Shown here: one piece after another, positions 26,562 through 35,590 of the stretch
Position numbering within the stretch: position 1 is the first letter of the stretch
Layout of the letters: the number at the start of each line of letters is the position of its first letter
Assembly: GCF_000698125.1 (NCBI RefSeq)
Contig: NZ_BAXA01000001.1
Location: 248,001 to 312,000, forward strand
Length of the DNA: 64,000 bases
Direction: 5' to 3'
Origin: Geomicrobium sp. JCM 19038
Lineage (GTDB): Bacteria > Bacillota > Bacilli > Bacillales > Marinococcaceae
Notes under the pieces: generated by a model
The model's database searches: none
What the model was told of the DNA's origin: nothing
Seen by the model: the letters and a program-made list of their open reading frames with translations, nothing else
Program-made: the position numbers and the translations under genes

Positions 26562-28148
26562 TTAAAGTTCTATAACGTCAGCTGCGAGTATTGCTGGAAC
26601 AGATGTTAATTGTTCAATCGCTTCCTGTGGGATTTCTTTATCGACTGAAAGCATCATGATTGCATCGCCGCCTTCTTCTTTACGACCGACTTGCATCGTT
26701 GCGATGTTCACGCCATGCTTCCCTAAAGCCTGCCCCATTTCACCAATTACACCAGGTTGGTCTGTGTGTCGAATATAAATTAAGTGACCCGATGGGAAGA
26801 GGTCGACATTAAACTCATTAATACGAATAATCCTCGGTCCAAAAGCATCAATGTACGTCCCGCGAACGAGAAATTCACCAGCCGTTCCTTTGATGTTCGC
26901 TTGTATGATGTTCGCATATCCGTAGCTTTCTGAGCTGTGAGCTTCACTGTAGGAAATGCCTCGCTCTTTGGCGATGATTCCTGCGTTTACTTCGTTAACA
27001 CCTGCGTCAACTCGTGGCGAGAGAAAACCTGACATAAAACTTCTCGTCAGTACCGAAGTCTCTTCAGTTGCAATGTCGCCGCCAAATGAGACGTCAATAT
27101 GTTGAACTGGGGTTTTAACACATTGCGATGCGAAATAACCCATTACTTTTGTTAAATCATAATACGGTTTAATTTGCTCATAAAGTTCTTCAGATATTGC
27201 AGGCAAGTTAATGGAATGTGTTGCAGGTGCCCCGTTTAATACTTGAGCAATTTCATAAGAAACTTGCGATGCAACACTTTCTTGTGCTTCATGCGTGGAA
27301 GCAGCAATATGAGGAGTTGCAATGACTTGTTTTAGGCTGATTAAGTCAAAATTATCAGTCGGTTCGTTCACGAATACGTCAAGTGCAGCACCGCCTACAT
27401 GACCATCTTCAATTGCTTTTTGAAGGGCGGATTCATCAATGATCCCACCGCGGGCAATGTTTAGGATTAACACACCACGTTTTGTTTTCTTTAATGTTTC
27501 TTCATTTAGCAATCCTTTTGTTTCTTTCGTTAATGGCGTGTGTACAGTGATGACATCTGCTTGATTGAGCAGGTCCTCAAGGTCTACGAGTGTAACGCCG
27601 GCTTTTTTCGCGCGCTCTGGAGTGAGAAATGGATCATAGACGACGACTGACATTTGAAAAGCAGCAGCTCTTTTAGAAAGTTCTGAACCAATGCGGCCGA
27701 ATCCGATAATGCCGAGTGTCTTTCCCCTTAGTTCCATCCCTTGAAACGCTTTTCGGTTCCACTCTTTTGCTTTGACAGACGCATACGCTTGTGGGATGTT
27801 ACGAGAAAGTGCCATCATCATGGCGAATGTGTGTTCAGCAGTTGAAATTGTGTTTCCATCAGGAGCATTAATGACAATCACACCATGTTTCGTAGCTGCA
27901 TCTAAATCAATATTATCGACACCAACTCCTGCTCTAGCGACGATTTTAAGATTAGGCATGCGTAACAATAACGCCTCATCAACTTGAGTTGCACTTCGTA
28001 CAACAAGAGCAACAAAATCCTCTAACGAGTCTAATTCTGAAGGTTTCTTCTGGACGACTTCAATTCGTGGATCATCAAGCAATGGACGCAATCCTTCGGT
28101 ACTCATTGAATCAGCGACAAGCACATATGATACAGTAACACTCACCAA
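26562..28148 (-). CDS. serA: D-3-phosphoglycerate dehydrogenase
   Basis: First enzyme of serine synthesis, oxidising 3-phosphoglycerate with NAD. 528 residues. Nucleotide-binding GKTLGIIGFGRIGSEL, substrate/NAD motif NIARGGIIDESAL, catalytic HIAASTHEAQ with the active-site His, then the intervening (ASB) domain and a C-terminal ACT domain (IRHTDQPGVIGEMGQALGKHGVNIATMQVGR) for feedback by serine. Start is TTG 28148 or the next codon GTG 28145; the RBS GGGAG favours neither clearly. Transcribed opposite to most neighbours, downstream of fer. Confidence 0.96.
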   Translation of the reverse strand: MVSVTVSYVLVADSMSTEGLRPLLDDPRIEVVQKKPSELDSLEDFVALVVRSATQVDEALLLRMPNLKIVARAGVGVDNIDLDAATKHGVIVINAPDGNTISTAEHTFAMMMALSRNIPQAYASVKAKEWNRKAFQGMELRGKTLGIIGFGRIGSELSKRAAAFQMSVVVYDPFLTPERAKKAGVTLVDLEDLLNQADVITVHTPLTKETKGLLNEETLKKTKRGVLILNIARGGIIDESALQKAIEDGHVGGAALDVFVNEPTDNFDLISLKQVIATPHIAASTHEAQESVASQVSYEIAQVLNGAPATHSINLPAISEELYEQIKPYYDLTKVMGYFASQCVKTPVQHIDVSFGGDIATEETSVLTRSFMSGFLSPRVDAGVNEVNAGIIAKERGISYSEAHSSESYGYANIIQANIKGTAGEFLVRGTYIDAFGPRIIRINEFNVDLFPSGHLIYIRHTDQPGVIGEMGQALGKHGVNIATMQVGRKEEGGDAIMMLSVDKEIPQEAIEQLTSVPAILAADVIEL

Positions 28149-28203
28149 ACCCAGCTCCCTTTTTCTATGTATGTAGTTCTGTAACGCATGAAAGTGAACC
28201 TGT

Positions 28204-28230
28204 CAAAAAAATGCTCTATAGAGAAGAGCG
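28204..28230 (-). terminator. Possible terminator after fer
   Basis: On the minus strand GCTCT pairs with AGAGC (28225-28229 with 28213-28217) across a 7-base loop and runs into seven T. Stem is short, so confidence is limited. Confidence 0.5.
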
Positions 28231-28234
28231 ACAG

Positions 28235-28498
28235 TTACGAGGAAGATGTCGTTTCAAATCGTAATGGATCACGATAAAACGGTTCGTTCGCATATTTAAT
28301 TGAAGAAGATGGACATTCTTCGTATGCATCGAGAAAATCATCCTCTTTCTCTTCTGGCACAGCATTCATTCCAGTATTATCATCTGGAATATATTCTGAC
28401 AAGCCTTCTTCATCATAATCAAAAAGGTCAGGAGCAGCTAAGCTACAAGCGCCACAAGCAATGCAAGTATCTTTATCGACGATTGTAAAAATAGCCAT
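28235..28498 (-). CDS. fer: 4Fe-4S ferredoxin
   Basis: Small electron carrier. 87 residues from ATG 28498, preceded by GGAGGG; an upstream in-frame ATG at 28519 is less well placed. One 4Fe-4S cluster is expected, bound by CIACGAC and the C in [32 protein letters not shown] is almost the B. subtilis Fer sequence pattern, with an acidic middle and [11 protein letters not shown]-terminus. Divergent from the next plus-strand gene. Confidence 0.95.
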   Translation of the reverse strand: MAIFTIVDKDTCIACGACSLAAPDLFDYDEEGLSEYIPDDNTGMNAVPEEKEDDFLDAYEECPSSSIKYANEPFYRDPLRFETTSSS

Positions 28499-28682
28499 TC
28501 GTGAAACCCTCCAGATCATGTAAGTTACGTTTCATTGTATGCCTTTCAAGTGATTTTATCAACCGTTTCACGAACGTGTCACGATGTTCTCACAAAGTTC
28601 TTCGCAAATGAATTGTAAAAAAAGAGTGCTTGCGGTACTGTACTTGTATATAGTTCGGAATTGTACGGAAAGGGGAAGGAAT

Positions 28683-28942
28683 ATGGGGACAAAGTATCGT
28701 AGTAAAGAAATGAGTCAACGACAAGACAAGGATGAGTCCGCTGCTACTTTAGCGTCCACCCCTTCTAGGTTCAAACATACGGAAGAAAAAGGCGGGAACA
28801 ACCAGCAGATGAGCAAGAGTCCGTTGCTACGACAAAAGAGAGTAAGAAAAGAAAACGTCAAACGAAAAGTCCAATATTGATTCAAGTGTTAACGATTGTG
28901 TTCGTGGCGCTTGTCATCTTTATCTTGTCTACCGCAATTTGA
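28683..28942 (+). CDS. Small single-TM protein (YpbE N-terminal-like), frameshifted
   Basis: Reads from ATG 28683 (RBS AAAGGGGAAGG) as a charged soluble segment, then in another frame as KRKRQTKSPILIQVLTIV plus a terminal transmembrane helix ending at 28942. Adding one A to the A5 run at 28786-28790 joins the two into an 86-residue protein: charged N-terminus, one C-terminal membrane helix. Position between fer and ypbF and the basic-then-hydrophobic layout resemble the N-terminal half of B. subtilis YpbE, but the LysM part is absent. Assignment uncertain. Confidence 0.5.
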
Positions 28943-28993
28943 AAACTTGTATATCTGCAGTCACGCCTCATATAGTGTATTGAGGTGAATGAA

Positions 28994-29419
28994 ATGATTA
29001 ACAACGGAATGATCTCGCCAACACTAGCAAAATTGTTACGAGAACTAATTAAACGAAAAAAAGCAGAAAAGAAAGAAGAGCGCACGGTCATAACGCTTGG
29101 ATGGTGTGCAGCGGCATGCTGGTTAATTGCTTTGTCGTACATCATCTTCGGTTTTGGAAGTGAACATACATCGATTGTAAATCGAACAACAGAGTCTGAA
29201 CTCGGTCCACTGTTGATCGTCATGGGATTAGGTGCAACAGCCATGCTCACCGTTTATAGAAAGCGATACGATGAAGCAGAAAAAGACTACAAATCCCTTA
29301 GAAATCAAGTGATTGATCGCTATGACGAGTTCTGGGGTGACGAAGAGTTAAAAGGCATGCGTTATGACGTGTATGATTGGCTAGAAAAGGAACATGGTGT
29401 GAATTTATTCTACCGGTAA
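28994..29419 (+). CDS. ypbF: DUF2663 family protein YpbF
   Basis: 141 residues from ATG 28994 (RBS GAGGTGA); GTG 28985 also in frame but inside the RBS. Two hydrophobic segments (about 34-55 and 71-90) between charged ends: KLLRELIKRKKAEKK at the start and DVYDWLEKEHGVNLFYR at the end, matching B. subtilis YpbF in layout and last motif. Function unknown. Synteny fer-...-ypbF-...-ypbG-mecA is conserved, with extra genes inserted here. Confidence 0.8.
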   Translation: MINNGMISPTLAKLLRELIKRKKAEKKEERTVITLGWCAAACWLIALSYIIFGFGSEHTSIVNRTTESELGPLLIVMGLGATAMLTVYRKRYDEAEKDYKSLRNQVIDRYDEFWGDEELKGMRYDVYDWLEKEHGVNLFYR

Positions 29420-29644
29420 TGACTTCTTTGTCGCTTTTGAATGTCCGATAACGGCGTAGTGTGATTTCAAGAAAGCAGTTTTAGAAACAGTTACACATTT
29501 ATTCGAAATGTTTTGAATTTTTCCGAAGGCAACAACCCTTTGTTGAGTGAGACAAAAAACCTGAACAGGCATTCCAATTCGCTGGTTAAAATGCAAGTCT
29601 TCATCGAAGATCAACAGATGATCTTTCAGTGTTGTTCTACACAT
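29405..29644 (-). CDS. Uncharacterised 79-residue protein
   Basis: Starts ATG 29644 seven bases after a perfect AAAGGAGG, which is the main evidence that it is real. The sequence (LIFDEDLHFNQRIGMPVQVF, VVAFGKIQNISNKCVTVSK) suggests a small beta-barrel; no family recognised. The 3' end overlaps ypbF by 15 bases in convergent orientation. Likely monocistronic. Confidence 0.6.
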   Translation of the reverse strand: MCRTTLKDHLLIFDEDLHFNQRIGMPVQVFCLTQQRVVAFGKIQNISNKCVTVSKTAFLKSHYAVIGHSKATKKSLPVE

Positions 29645-29730
29645 GGCAACGCCTCCTTTGCATCTTATTGATATGATAACTGAAAATTCATGAAATGAGA
29701 AGTAGATAATCGCCTAAATAATTGGTATAA

Positions 29731-29764
29731 AAAAGCAGACGAAGAATAGCTCGTCTGCTTTTTA
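29731..29764. terminator. Bidirectional hairpin terminator
   Basis: AAAAGCAGACGA at 29731-29742 pairs perfectly with TCGTCTGCTTTT at 29751-29762. On the minus strand it begins at the stop codon of the small membrane-protein gene and is followed by T-rich sequence. Confidence 0.8.
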
Positions 29765-29938
29765 CGGCGTTTGAGAAAAGTCTTGTGCAAGGATGAGCCC
29801 GATAAAACAGAGCACCACTCCAACACCCATCAAAATAAAAGGAATGAGGAGCTTGCGTTTTAAATACAGAAAAAGAAGTAAAAGTAAAAATCCTCCGCCG
29901 AACAGGCTTGTTCCAATAATAAATGTCGTATATTCCAT
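29762..29938 (-). CDS. 58-residue membrane protein
   Basis: Starts ATG 29938 after GAGGTGAATC. Two predicted membrane helices: FIIGTSLFGGGFLLLLLFLY and, after a KRK turn, LLIPFILMGVGVVLCFIGLI, ending in a short polar tail. No family recognised. Its stop is inside the terminator stem, and it is divergent from the sirtuin gene. Real by RBS, composition and terminator. Confidence 0.6.
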   Translation of the reverse strand: MEYTTFIIGTSLFGGGFLLLLLFLYLKRKLLIPFILMGVGVVLCFIGLILAQDFSQTP

Positions 29939-30046
29939 GATTCACCTCGTGTACGTACGTTGAATCCCTTATAATTATAATAGAAAATGGTTCATTACGA
30001 CTAGCGTGTTCATGTCAATTTGTTGAAAAATGAAAGGGGTAATCTC

Positions 30047-30736
30047 TTGAACATAGAAGACTTACAACCAACTAAAATCGTCGTTTTAACTGGAGCGGGA
30101 ATGTCTACAGAGTCTGGTGTGCCAGATTTCAGGTCACAGCGTGGTCTTTGGAGTCGTTATAATCCTGCGAAAGTAGCGAGTGTAGAGTCGTTAGAGAATC
30201 ATTATGAGCTGTTCTCAGAATTTTATCGAGAGCGAATGAAAGCACTTAGAGCAATAGAACCTCACCGTGGTCATCGCATTTTGGCGGAATGGGAGCAAGC
30301 AGGCAAACTACATGCTGTTGCAACTCAAAATGTCGATGGACTGCACCAAGTAGCCGGTAATAAAAAAGTCTTAGAACTTCACGGTAGTATTCGTTCTACT
30401 CGATGCCATCAATGCGAACGCGTACAAAATGAAGAAACTTTTTTACGAGGTACGTATTGTGAACATTGTCAAGGAGTATTAAGGCCAAATGTTGTACTAT
30501 TTGGTGAGATGTTGCCTGAACTCGTTTGGAATGAGGCCGTAAAGAAAATTGAAGAAGCAGATGTTTTACTTGTCATCGGAACGAGTTTACAGGTGAGTCC
30601 AGTTAATCAGTTGCCATATGTCGCGAAAGGGAAGACCGTTTATATTAACGATGAGCCGAGTGATTATCCGTTCGATTTTTGGATCAACAAGACGATCAGT
30701 TCTGGTCTCTTTGAACTTAAAAAAGCGTGGGGATAG
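30047..30736 (+). CDS. cobB: NAD-dependent protein deacylase (sirtuin)
   Basis: Removes acetyl or other acyl groups from lysines using NAD. 229 residues from TTG 30047, 7 bases after GAAAGGGG. Motifs: GAGMSTESGVPDFRSQRGLW for NAD, TQNVDGLHQVAG, catalytic His in LELHGSI, a zinc-binding pair CHQC and CEHC, and VIGTSLQVSPVNQLP. Complete. In B. subtilis the srtN sirtuin gene lies elsewhere. It overlaps the in-frame leader of ypbG, suggesting cotranscription. Confidence 0.93.
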   Translation: MNIEDLQPTKIVVLTGAGMSTESGVPDFRSQRGLWSRYNPAKVASVESLENHYELFSEFYRERMKALRAIEPHRGHRILAEWEQAGKLHAVATQNVDGLHQVAGNKKVLELHGSIRSTRCHQCERVQNEETFLRGTYCEHCQGVLRPNVVLFGEMLPELVWNEAVKKIEEADVLLVIGTSLQVSPVNQLPYVAKGKTVYINDEPSDYPFDFWINKTISSGLFELKKAWG

Positions 30737-30741
30737 AACTT

Positions 30742-31503
30742 ATGACGTTACTTTTGTTTTTATTGTTGCCTTTAGTTATTATGCTCATCGCGATGAAAAT
30801 TCAAGCAAACACGCTCGTCGTGGAAGAAAAAACGGTTCACGTTGAAGGTAACCATAAAGATTGTTCACTATTATTTATTAGTGATTTGCACAAGCGAAGG
30901 CTAAACGATCGTCACATAAAAACGATAAATACAGTAGATTGTGTCATCGTAGGAGGGGATCTTTTAGAGCGAACGACGACTGTTGAAACGCTCAAACACA
31001 ACCTCAACATGTTAAAAAAATTATCAACACAAGTCATCGTCGTTTACGGCAATCATGATTATAGGTGGGACCAATGTCGACTAAGGACCATTTTGGATCA
31101 AGAAAACATCACTGTATTAGAAAACGAAGGTATGTACATTTCTGATGGCGTTTATGTGTACGGAACAAAAGATGAGTCGACGAAACAAGTGATTGTTCAA
31201 AAGCGGGGTCTTGGCGATTACTACATTCTTGTTAGTCACAATCCAATCGTTGCGCTACACCATACAAACAGTCGTCTGTACGACTTAATTTTATCGGGGC
31301 ATACGCATGGTGGTCAGATACGATTGTTCGGTCTCGGTCTTCGCGAGCGGGGAAGGTGGTTGCAAGTAGGTAGTGCCAGGATGAGAATAAGCAACGGATT
31401 TGGTACACGTAAAGTTCACTTACGATTAGGAGCACCTCCTGAAGTACATCACATCCTTCTCAAAAAGGGCGCGACAACGTCTTTAAGTCGTGAACGCAGA
31501 TGA
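30742..31503 (+). CDS. ypbG: Metallophosphoesterase YpbG
   Basis: Calcineurin-like phosphoesterase, 253 residues from ATG 30742 (RBS GGGGA). One N-terminal membrane helix (about 1-20) anchors a cytoplasm- or outside-facing catalytic domain with all five motifs: ISDLH, GGD, YGNHDYR, SHNP and SGHTHGGQIRL. Substrate unknown. Six bases after the sirtuin stop; followed by mecA as in B. subtilis. Confidence 0.9.
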   Translation: MTLLLFLLLPLVIMLIAMKIQANTLVVEEKTVHVEGNHKDCSLLFISDLHKRRLNDRHIKTINTVDCVIVGGDLLERTTTVETLKHNLNMLKKLSTQVIVVYGNHDYRWDQCRLRTILDQENITVLENEGMYISDGVYVYGTKDESTKQVIVQKRGLGDYYILVSHNPIVALHHTNSRLYDLILSGHTHGGQIRLFGLGLRERGRWLQVGSARMRISNGFGTRKVHLRLGAPPEVHHILLKKGATTSLSRERR

Positions 31504-31568
31504 GGGTAATTGAATAGCGTATACCATAACAGCATTCAAATGCCTGCGTGGTGAAAAGGAGGGGCGAT

Positions 31569-32192
31569 ATGCGTCTTGAAAGAATCGCCGCCAATAAAAT
31601 AAAAGTTTTCCTTACGTTTGATGATTTAGAAGAACGTGGATTAACGATGGATGATTTGTGGCTCGACCGTCCGAGAGTACATCAACTGTTTCGCGAACTG
31701 GTAATGGAGGCGGATCAATTACTTGGATTTAAAGTTGATGGGGCGCTATCCGTTGAAGTGTTCTCAGTGCCTGCGCAAGGAATGGTTATTCATATTTCGA
31801 AAAATGAAGAAGATACGCTGTATGACGACGATGATATGATTGAAATGGATATAACCGTTGATGAGCGAAACGATTTATTTTATAAGTTTAAAGATTTTGA
31901 GGCTGTTATACAGCTCGTTCGAACTTTAAAGCGACTAGGTGTAAAAAGTGGCAAGCTACTTTCAATGAATGATTACTATTATTTGTATTTTCCTTATACT
32001 ACGATCAAAAAAGTGAATATGGACAGCTTTATTGCGATTGTCTCTGAATACGCAGACGTTTGTCCCTACTCACATGTAGCCGTTGAGGAACATGGAAAGT
32101 TGCTCATGAAACGAAACGCGGTTGATCGGCTGGCGACAATATTTTATAAAGATAATCCAGACAAACAAGTGGAAAAACAGATCGATCTTTAA
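31569..32192 (+). CDS. mecA: Adaptor protein MecA-type (MecB/YpbH)
   Basis: Adaptor that brings substrates to the ClpCP protease. 207 residues from ATG 31569 (RBS AAGGAGG). The N-terminal substrate-binding part is MRLERIAANKIKVFLTFDDLEERGLTMDDLW, a linker follows, and the C-terminal ClpC-binding domain includes FKDFEAVIQLVRTLKRLGVKS and YYYLYFPYTTIKK. Position before the glutamate dehydrogenase gene matches B. subtilis ypbH (mecB), the paralogue active in sporulation, so the YpbH identity is favoured. Confidence 0.9.
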   Translation: MRLERIAANKIKVFLTFDDLEERGLTMDDLWLDRPRVHQLFRELVMEADQLLGFKVDGALSVEVFSVPAQGMVIHISKNEEDTLYDDDDMIEMDITVDERNDLFYKFKDFEAVIQLVRTLKRLGVKSGKLLSMNDYYYLYFPYTTIKKVNMDSFIAIVSEYADVCPYSHVAVEEHGKLLMKRNAVDRLATIFYKDNPDKQVEKQIDL

Positions 32193-32258
32193 TATAGTTA
32201 ATATAGGAATTACTTCATGTAAAGTAGGGTAAAGACCCACTATAACCTGTTTTAAAGT

Positions 32259-32288
32259 CCGGAGTTTTCGATTATGCGTGAACTCCGG
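32259..32288 (+). promoter_or_regulatory. Leader hairpin before glutamate dehydrogenase
   Basis: CCGGAGTT at 32259-32266 pairs perfectly with AACTCCGG at 32281-32288, 26 bases before the start codon. A second inverted repeat (TAGGGT and ACCCACTA, 32226-32243) lies upstream. No T run. The RBS GGAGGTGG is outside the stem. Confidence 0.4.
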
Positions 32289-32313
32289 CTCACACTATGG
32301 AGGTGGCCCTTTA

Positions 32314-33608
32314 ATGGGGAATATGAAGAGGAATGAACAGACAGTCGTAGACCAAGATGGAAACGAGAATCGTCGTATACAAGCAATGAAGTCTACGATT
32401 CAGAACGCGCTAGGTGCACTTGATTACACACAAGATACAACGGATATACTTACATCTGCATACCGCTCGTTCACTGTAGAAATTCCAATTACGATGGACG
32501 ATGGCAGCATTCGAATCTTTAAGGGGTATCGTTCCCAACATATTCGTTCTTCACAGCCTTCAATTGGCAGTGTTATTTTGCATCCGAATTTGGATGAACA
32601 AGATGTACAAGCATTAGCAATGAAAACTTCTTTGCATACAGGTTTGTTAAATATTCCGTATAGCGGTGCTAGTGGAGCAATCATTTGTAACCCTTCTGAT
32701 TTATCGTTTCATGAGCTTGAACAATTAAGTCGTGGCTATATTCGGGCATTATTACCGCTTATGAATGCAACGAAAGACATTATTACGCCTGATGTTCCAA
32801 CGCCTGCGAATTTACAGCTAATGGCTTGGATGCACGATGAAGTTGAGATGATTCGTCCAGATCTACATCATAAAGTTGTTGCAGGACTGCCGGAGTCTCT
32901 TGGCGGTGTGCCTGGACGAGAGCATTCGGTTGCAAAAGGTGCAAAGTTCACGATTGAAAGAGCAGCTGAACGCTTAAATATGAGTGTACAAGATGCGAAT
33001 ATTATCGTTCACGGATTCGGCAATACAGGCGTGTATTTGGCTCGAGAGCTTGAGAATAAAGAAGCAAATGTGATCGGGGTATCTGATGGGCATGGAGCGC
33101 TTTATGACCAAGATGGGTTAGATGTTGATTACTTGCTTGATCGTCGAGACAGCTTTGGTATGGTTACGAATTTATTTAAGAAGTCAATTTCTACAGAACG
33201 ATTGCTCGGTTCCAAATGCGATATATTAGTCGATGCTTCACTCGACAAGAACGTGATGACCGAACAGGTTGCTGACACGATTCAAGCTAAACTCGTTGTA
33301 GAAACGGCAAAGCAAACACTCTCTGAATCCCGAGTTGATCAATTGTTTCAAAGAGATCTATGGTCGTACCGGAAATTATGACGAATTTAGGCAATTTGAC
33401 GTTAAGTCATTTTGAAGCGATGCAACATGAGCAACGGGTTACATTAAGTGAATCTGAAATTAATACGATGTTCAAAGATACGATGTATCGGGTGTTCGAT
33501 CAAGTGTTTGAAGAAGCGAAACAGCACAGTACGAACATGCGAGAAGCAGCAGCTAGAATCGGAATTAAGCGCCATGCAGAAGCTTTGAATTATCGTGGTT
33601 TATCATAA
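32314..33608 (+). CDS. Glutamate dehydrogenase, frameshifted near 3' end
   Basis: Catabolic NAD-type Glu dehydrogenase (RocG/GudB family) converting glutamate to 2-oxoglutarate and ammonia. Start ATG 32314 after GGAGGTGG. Conserved GYRSQH, the Lys region AMKTSLHTGLLNIPYSGA, and VHGFGNTGVYLAREL for NAD. The family's usual KGGI/PYGGGKGG segments are diverged (IPYSGASGAI), so activity is less certain. The frame breaks at about 33359 (GATCTATGG): the C-terminus VVPEIMTNLGNLTLSHFEAMQ continues in another frame and needs one extra base. Restored length 431 residues. Confidence 0.85.
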
Positions 33609-33620
33609 GGAAGTGTCATT

Positions 33621-34613
33621 GTGAACAAAGAACGTATTATTATTGTCGGTGCTGGACCATGCGGTCTGGCAGCGGCTATTCGTTGTAAGGAAGCGGGATT
33701 AGACCCGTTAATTATCGAAAAAGAGAACATCGTTTCAGCAATTTATCATTATCCTACGCACCAGACGTTTTTCTCTGCTGCGAACAAATTAGAAATTGGT
33801 GACGTCCCGTTTTATTCAACAAACCATAAACCAAAACGTAATGAAGCACTCGTTTATTACCGTGAAGTCGTTCAAAGAATGGGGCTACGTATTCAAACGT
33901 ACGAAGAAGTTGAACGTATACAAAAGCAGGAAAACGGACAATTTAGGGTACACACAGTGGACCGATCCAAGGCATTTAAGGAATATGAAGCGGCTTACAT
34001 CATTGTTGCGACAGGCTATTACAACAATCCTAATCGCTTAGGTATTAAGGGCGAAGAAATGTCCCACGTCTTTCATTATTTTAAAGAAGCCCATCCTTTT
34101 TATGGGCAACGCGTTCTTGTCATTGGGGGTAGGAACTCTGCGGTCGACACTGCAATGGAGTTACAAAAAGCCGGTGCCAACGTTACGGTCGTTTACCGAG
34201 GTAACGATTATTCAACGAGCATCAAGCCATGGATCTTGCCTGAATTTCGAGGGCTTGTGAATAAAGAAGAAATTGACTTGTACTTTGAAACGGAAGTTGT
34301 CGAGATCCACGATACGCATGTAAACGTGCTTACAAATGGAGTCAAAAAAACAATAAACGCTGACTTCGTCTTTGCGATGACGGGTTATCACCCAGATCAT
34401 TCGTTTTTAACGAGTAGTGGTGTGGCAATTGAATCTGATACGGGGAGACCTGTTTATAACAAAGAAACATTCGAGACGAATGTAGACAATTTGTTTATTG
34501 CAGGGGTGATCGCTGCAGGCAATCACGCCAATGAAATTTTTATAGAGTCTGGAAGATTTCATGGTTTACACATTGTAGATTCTATCATTGAACGCGAAAA
34601 GAGAGGTCGTTAA
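33621..34613 (+). CDS. ypdA: Bacillithiol disulfide reductase YpdA
   Basis: FAD-dependent NADPH oxidoreductase that reduces bacillithiol disulfide. 330 residues from GTG 33621 (RBS GGAAGTG). FAD-binding IIIVGAGPCGLAAAI at the start, NADPH-binding VLVIGGRNSAVDTAMEL in the middle, and NLFIAGVIAAGNHANEIFIESG near the end. Unlike thioredoxin reductases it lacks a CxxC pair. Location after glutamate dehydrogenase is the same as in B. subtilis. Confidence 0.93.
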   Translation: MNKERIIIVGAGPCGLAAAIRCKEAGLDPLIIEKENIVSAIYHYPTHQTFFSAANKLEIGDVPFYSTNHKPKRNEALVYYREVVQRMGLRIQTYEEVERIQKQENGQFRVHTVDRSKAFKEYEAAYIIVATGYYNNPNRLGIKGEEMSHVFHYFKEAHPFYGQRVLVIGGRNSAVDTAMELQKAGANVTVVYRGNDYSTSIKPWILPEFRGLVNKEEIDLYFETEVVEIHDTHVNVLTNGVKKTINADFVFAMTGYHPDHSFLTSSGVAIESDTGRPVYNKETFETNVDNLFIAGVIAAGNHANEIFIESGRFHGLHIVDSIIEREKRGR

Positions 34614-34615
34614 TC

Positions 34616-35590
34616 GTGCAGACGATTTGCTTGCTTGCTACTGGAGGAACGATTGCTAGTAAACAGACGAAAGAAGGTCGACTCGTTGCGGGTGAATTAA
34701 GTGGTGAAGAGCTGGCTCATTCCCTAAACACACCATTCGATATTCACCTTAAAATCGATTCAGTATTGTCAAAGCCTTCAATTCATATTACGTATGAGGA
34801 TTTATGGGACATCCGAAAGAAAGTCGTTGAAAACCTTCGAGCAAAAGATATTTCAGGTGTGGTCGTTACGACCGGGACAGATACGCTTGAAGAAGTGGCT
34901 TACTTCTTGGATTTAACCGTCCAAACTTCAAAGCCAGTTATTGTTACTGGTTCACAAAGGGGCCCAGAACAAGTAGGCAGTGATGCATTCGTGAATCTTC
35001 GTAATGCAATGATTGCAGCCGCTGACGAACGGGTAAAAGATCTTGGAACAGTCGTCATATTTAATGAGCGTATCTTTAGTGCGAAGTATGTAAGAAAAGA
35101 ACACGCAAGCAACATTCAAGGATTTAATGCGTTTGGATATGGCTATTTTGGAATTATAGACAATGATCAAGTGCATTTATTTCAAAAGCCAATTACAAAA
35201 GAAGCTTACGCTTTAGCTGACGATTATACACCGAGTAAGTCTTATGAAATTGAAATTGTAAAAGTGCATCTTGGTGCGACAAACCGACTGCTTGACTTCG
35301 TTTTACAAGATGAACGAACGAGCGCTGTCATACTTGAAGGGGTTGGGCGAGGACAAGTTCCAAAAAACTTTATGCCGAGCATTCGAGAGGCAAAGATTCC
35401 GATTGTCGTTACTACGAGTGCGGTTGAAGGCGAAGTGTATCCTTCTTATGAATATGAAGGAAGTACATATGACTTGTTGAATCATGACGTTATTCTTGGT
35501 AAAGACTATAGCAGTAAGAAAGCAAAGATCAAAATGTATGTATTACTCGCAACAGGACAAGATTCGCTTCAACAAGCGTTTGAGCGATGA
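34616..35590 (+). CDS. ansA: L-asparaginase
   Basis: Hydrolyses asparagine to aspartate and ammonia; type I or II bacterial amidohydrolase. 324 residues beginning GTG 34616, two bases after the ypdA stop. Catalytic threonines in LLATGGTIAS and VVTTGTDTLEE, plus GSQRGPEQVGSDA. No signal peptide, so cytosolic. It overlaps prsW by four bases. Confidence 0.92.
   Translation: MQTICLLATGGTIASKQTKEGRLVAGELSGEELAHSLNTPFDIHLKIDSVLSKPSIHITYEDLWDIRKKVVENLRAKDISGVVVTTGTDTLEEVAYFLDLTVQTSKPVIVTGSQRGPEQVGSDAFVNLRNAMIAAADERVKDLGTVVIFNERIFSAKYVRKEHASNIQGFNAFGYGYFGIIDNDQVHLFQKPITKEAYALADDYTPSKSYEIEIVKVHLGATNRLLDFVLQDERTSAVILEGVGRGQVPKNFMPSIREAKIPIVVTTSAVEGEVYPSYEYEGSTYDLLNHDVILGKDYSSKKAKIKMYVLLATGQDSLQQAFER

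Noticed and set aside
28584-28682. Upstream extension of the YpbE-like frame
   Set aside because: No RBS at the early start; a clear RBS precedes ATG 28683.
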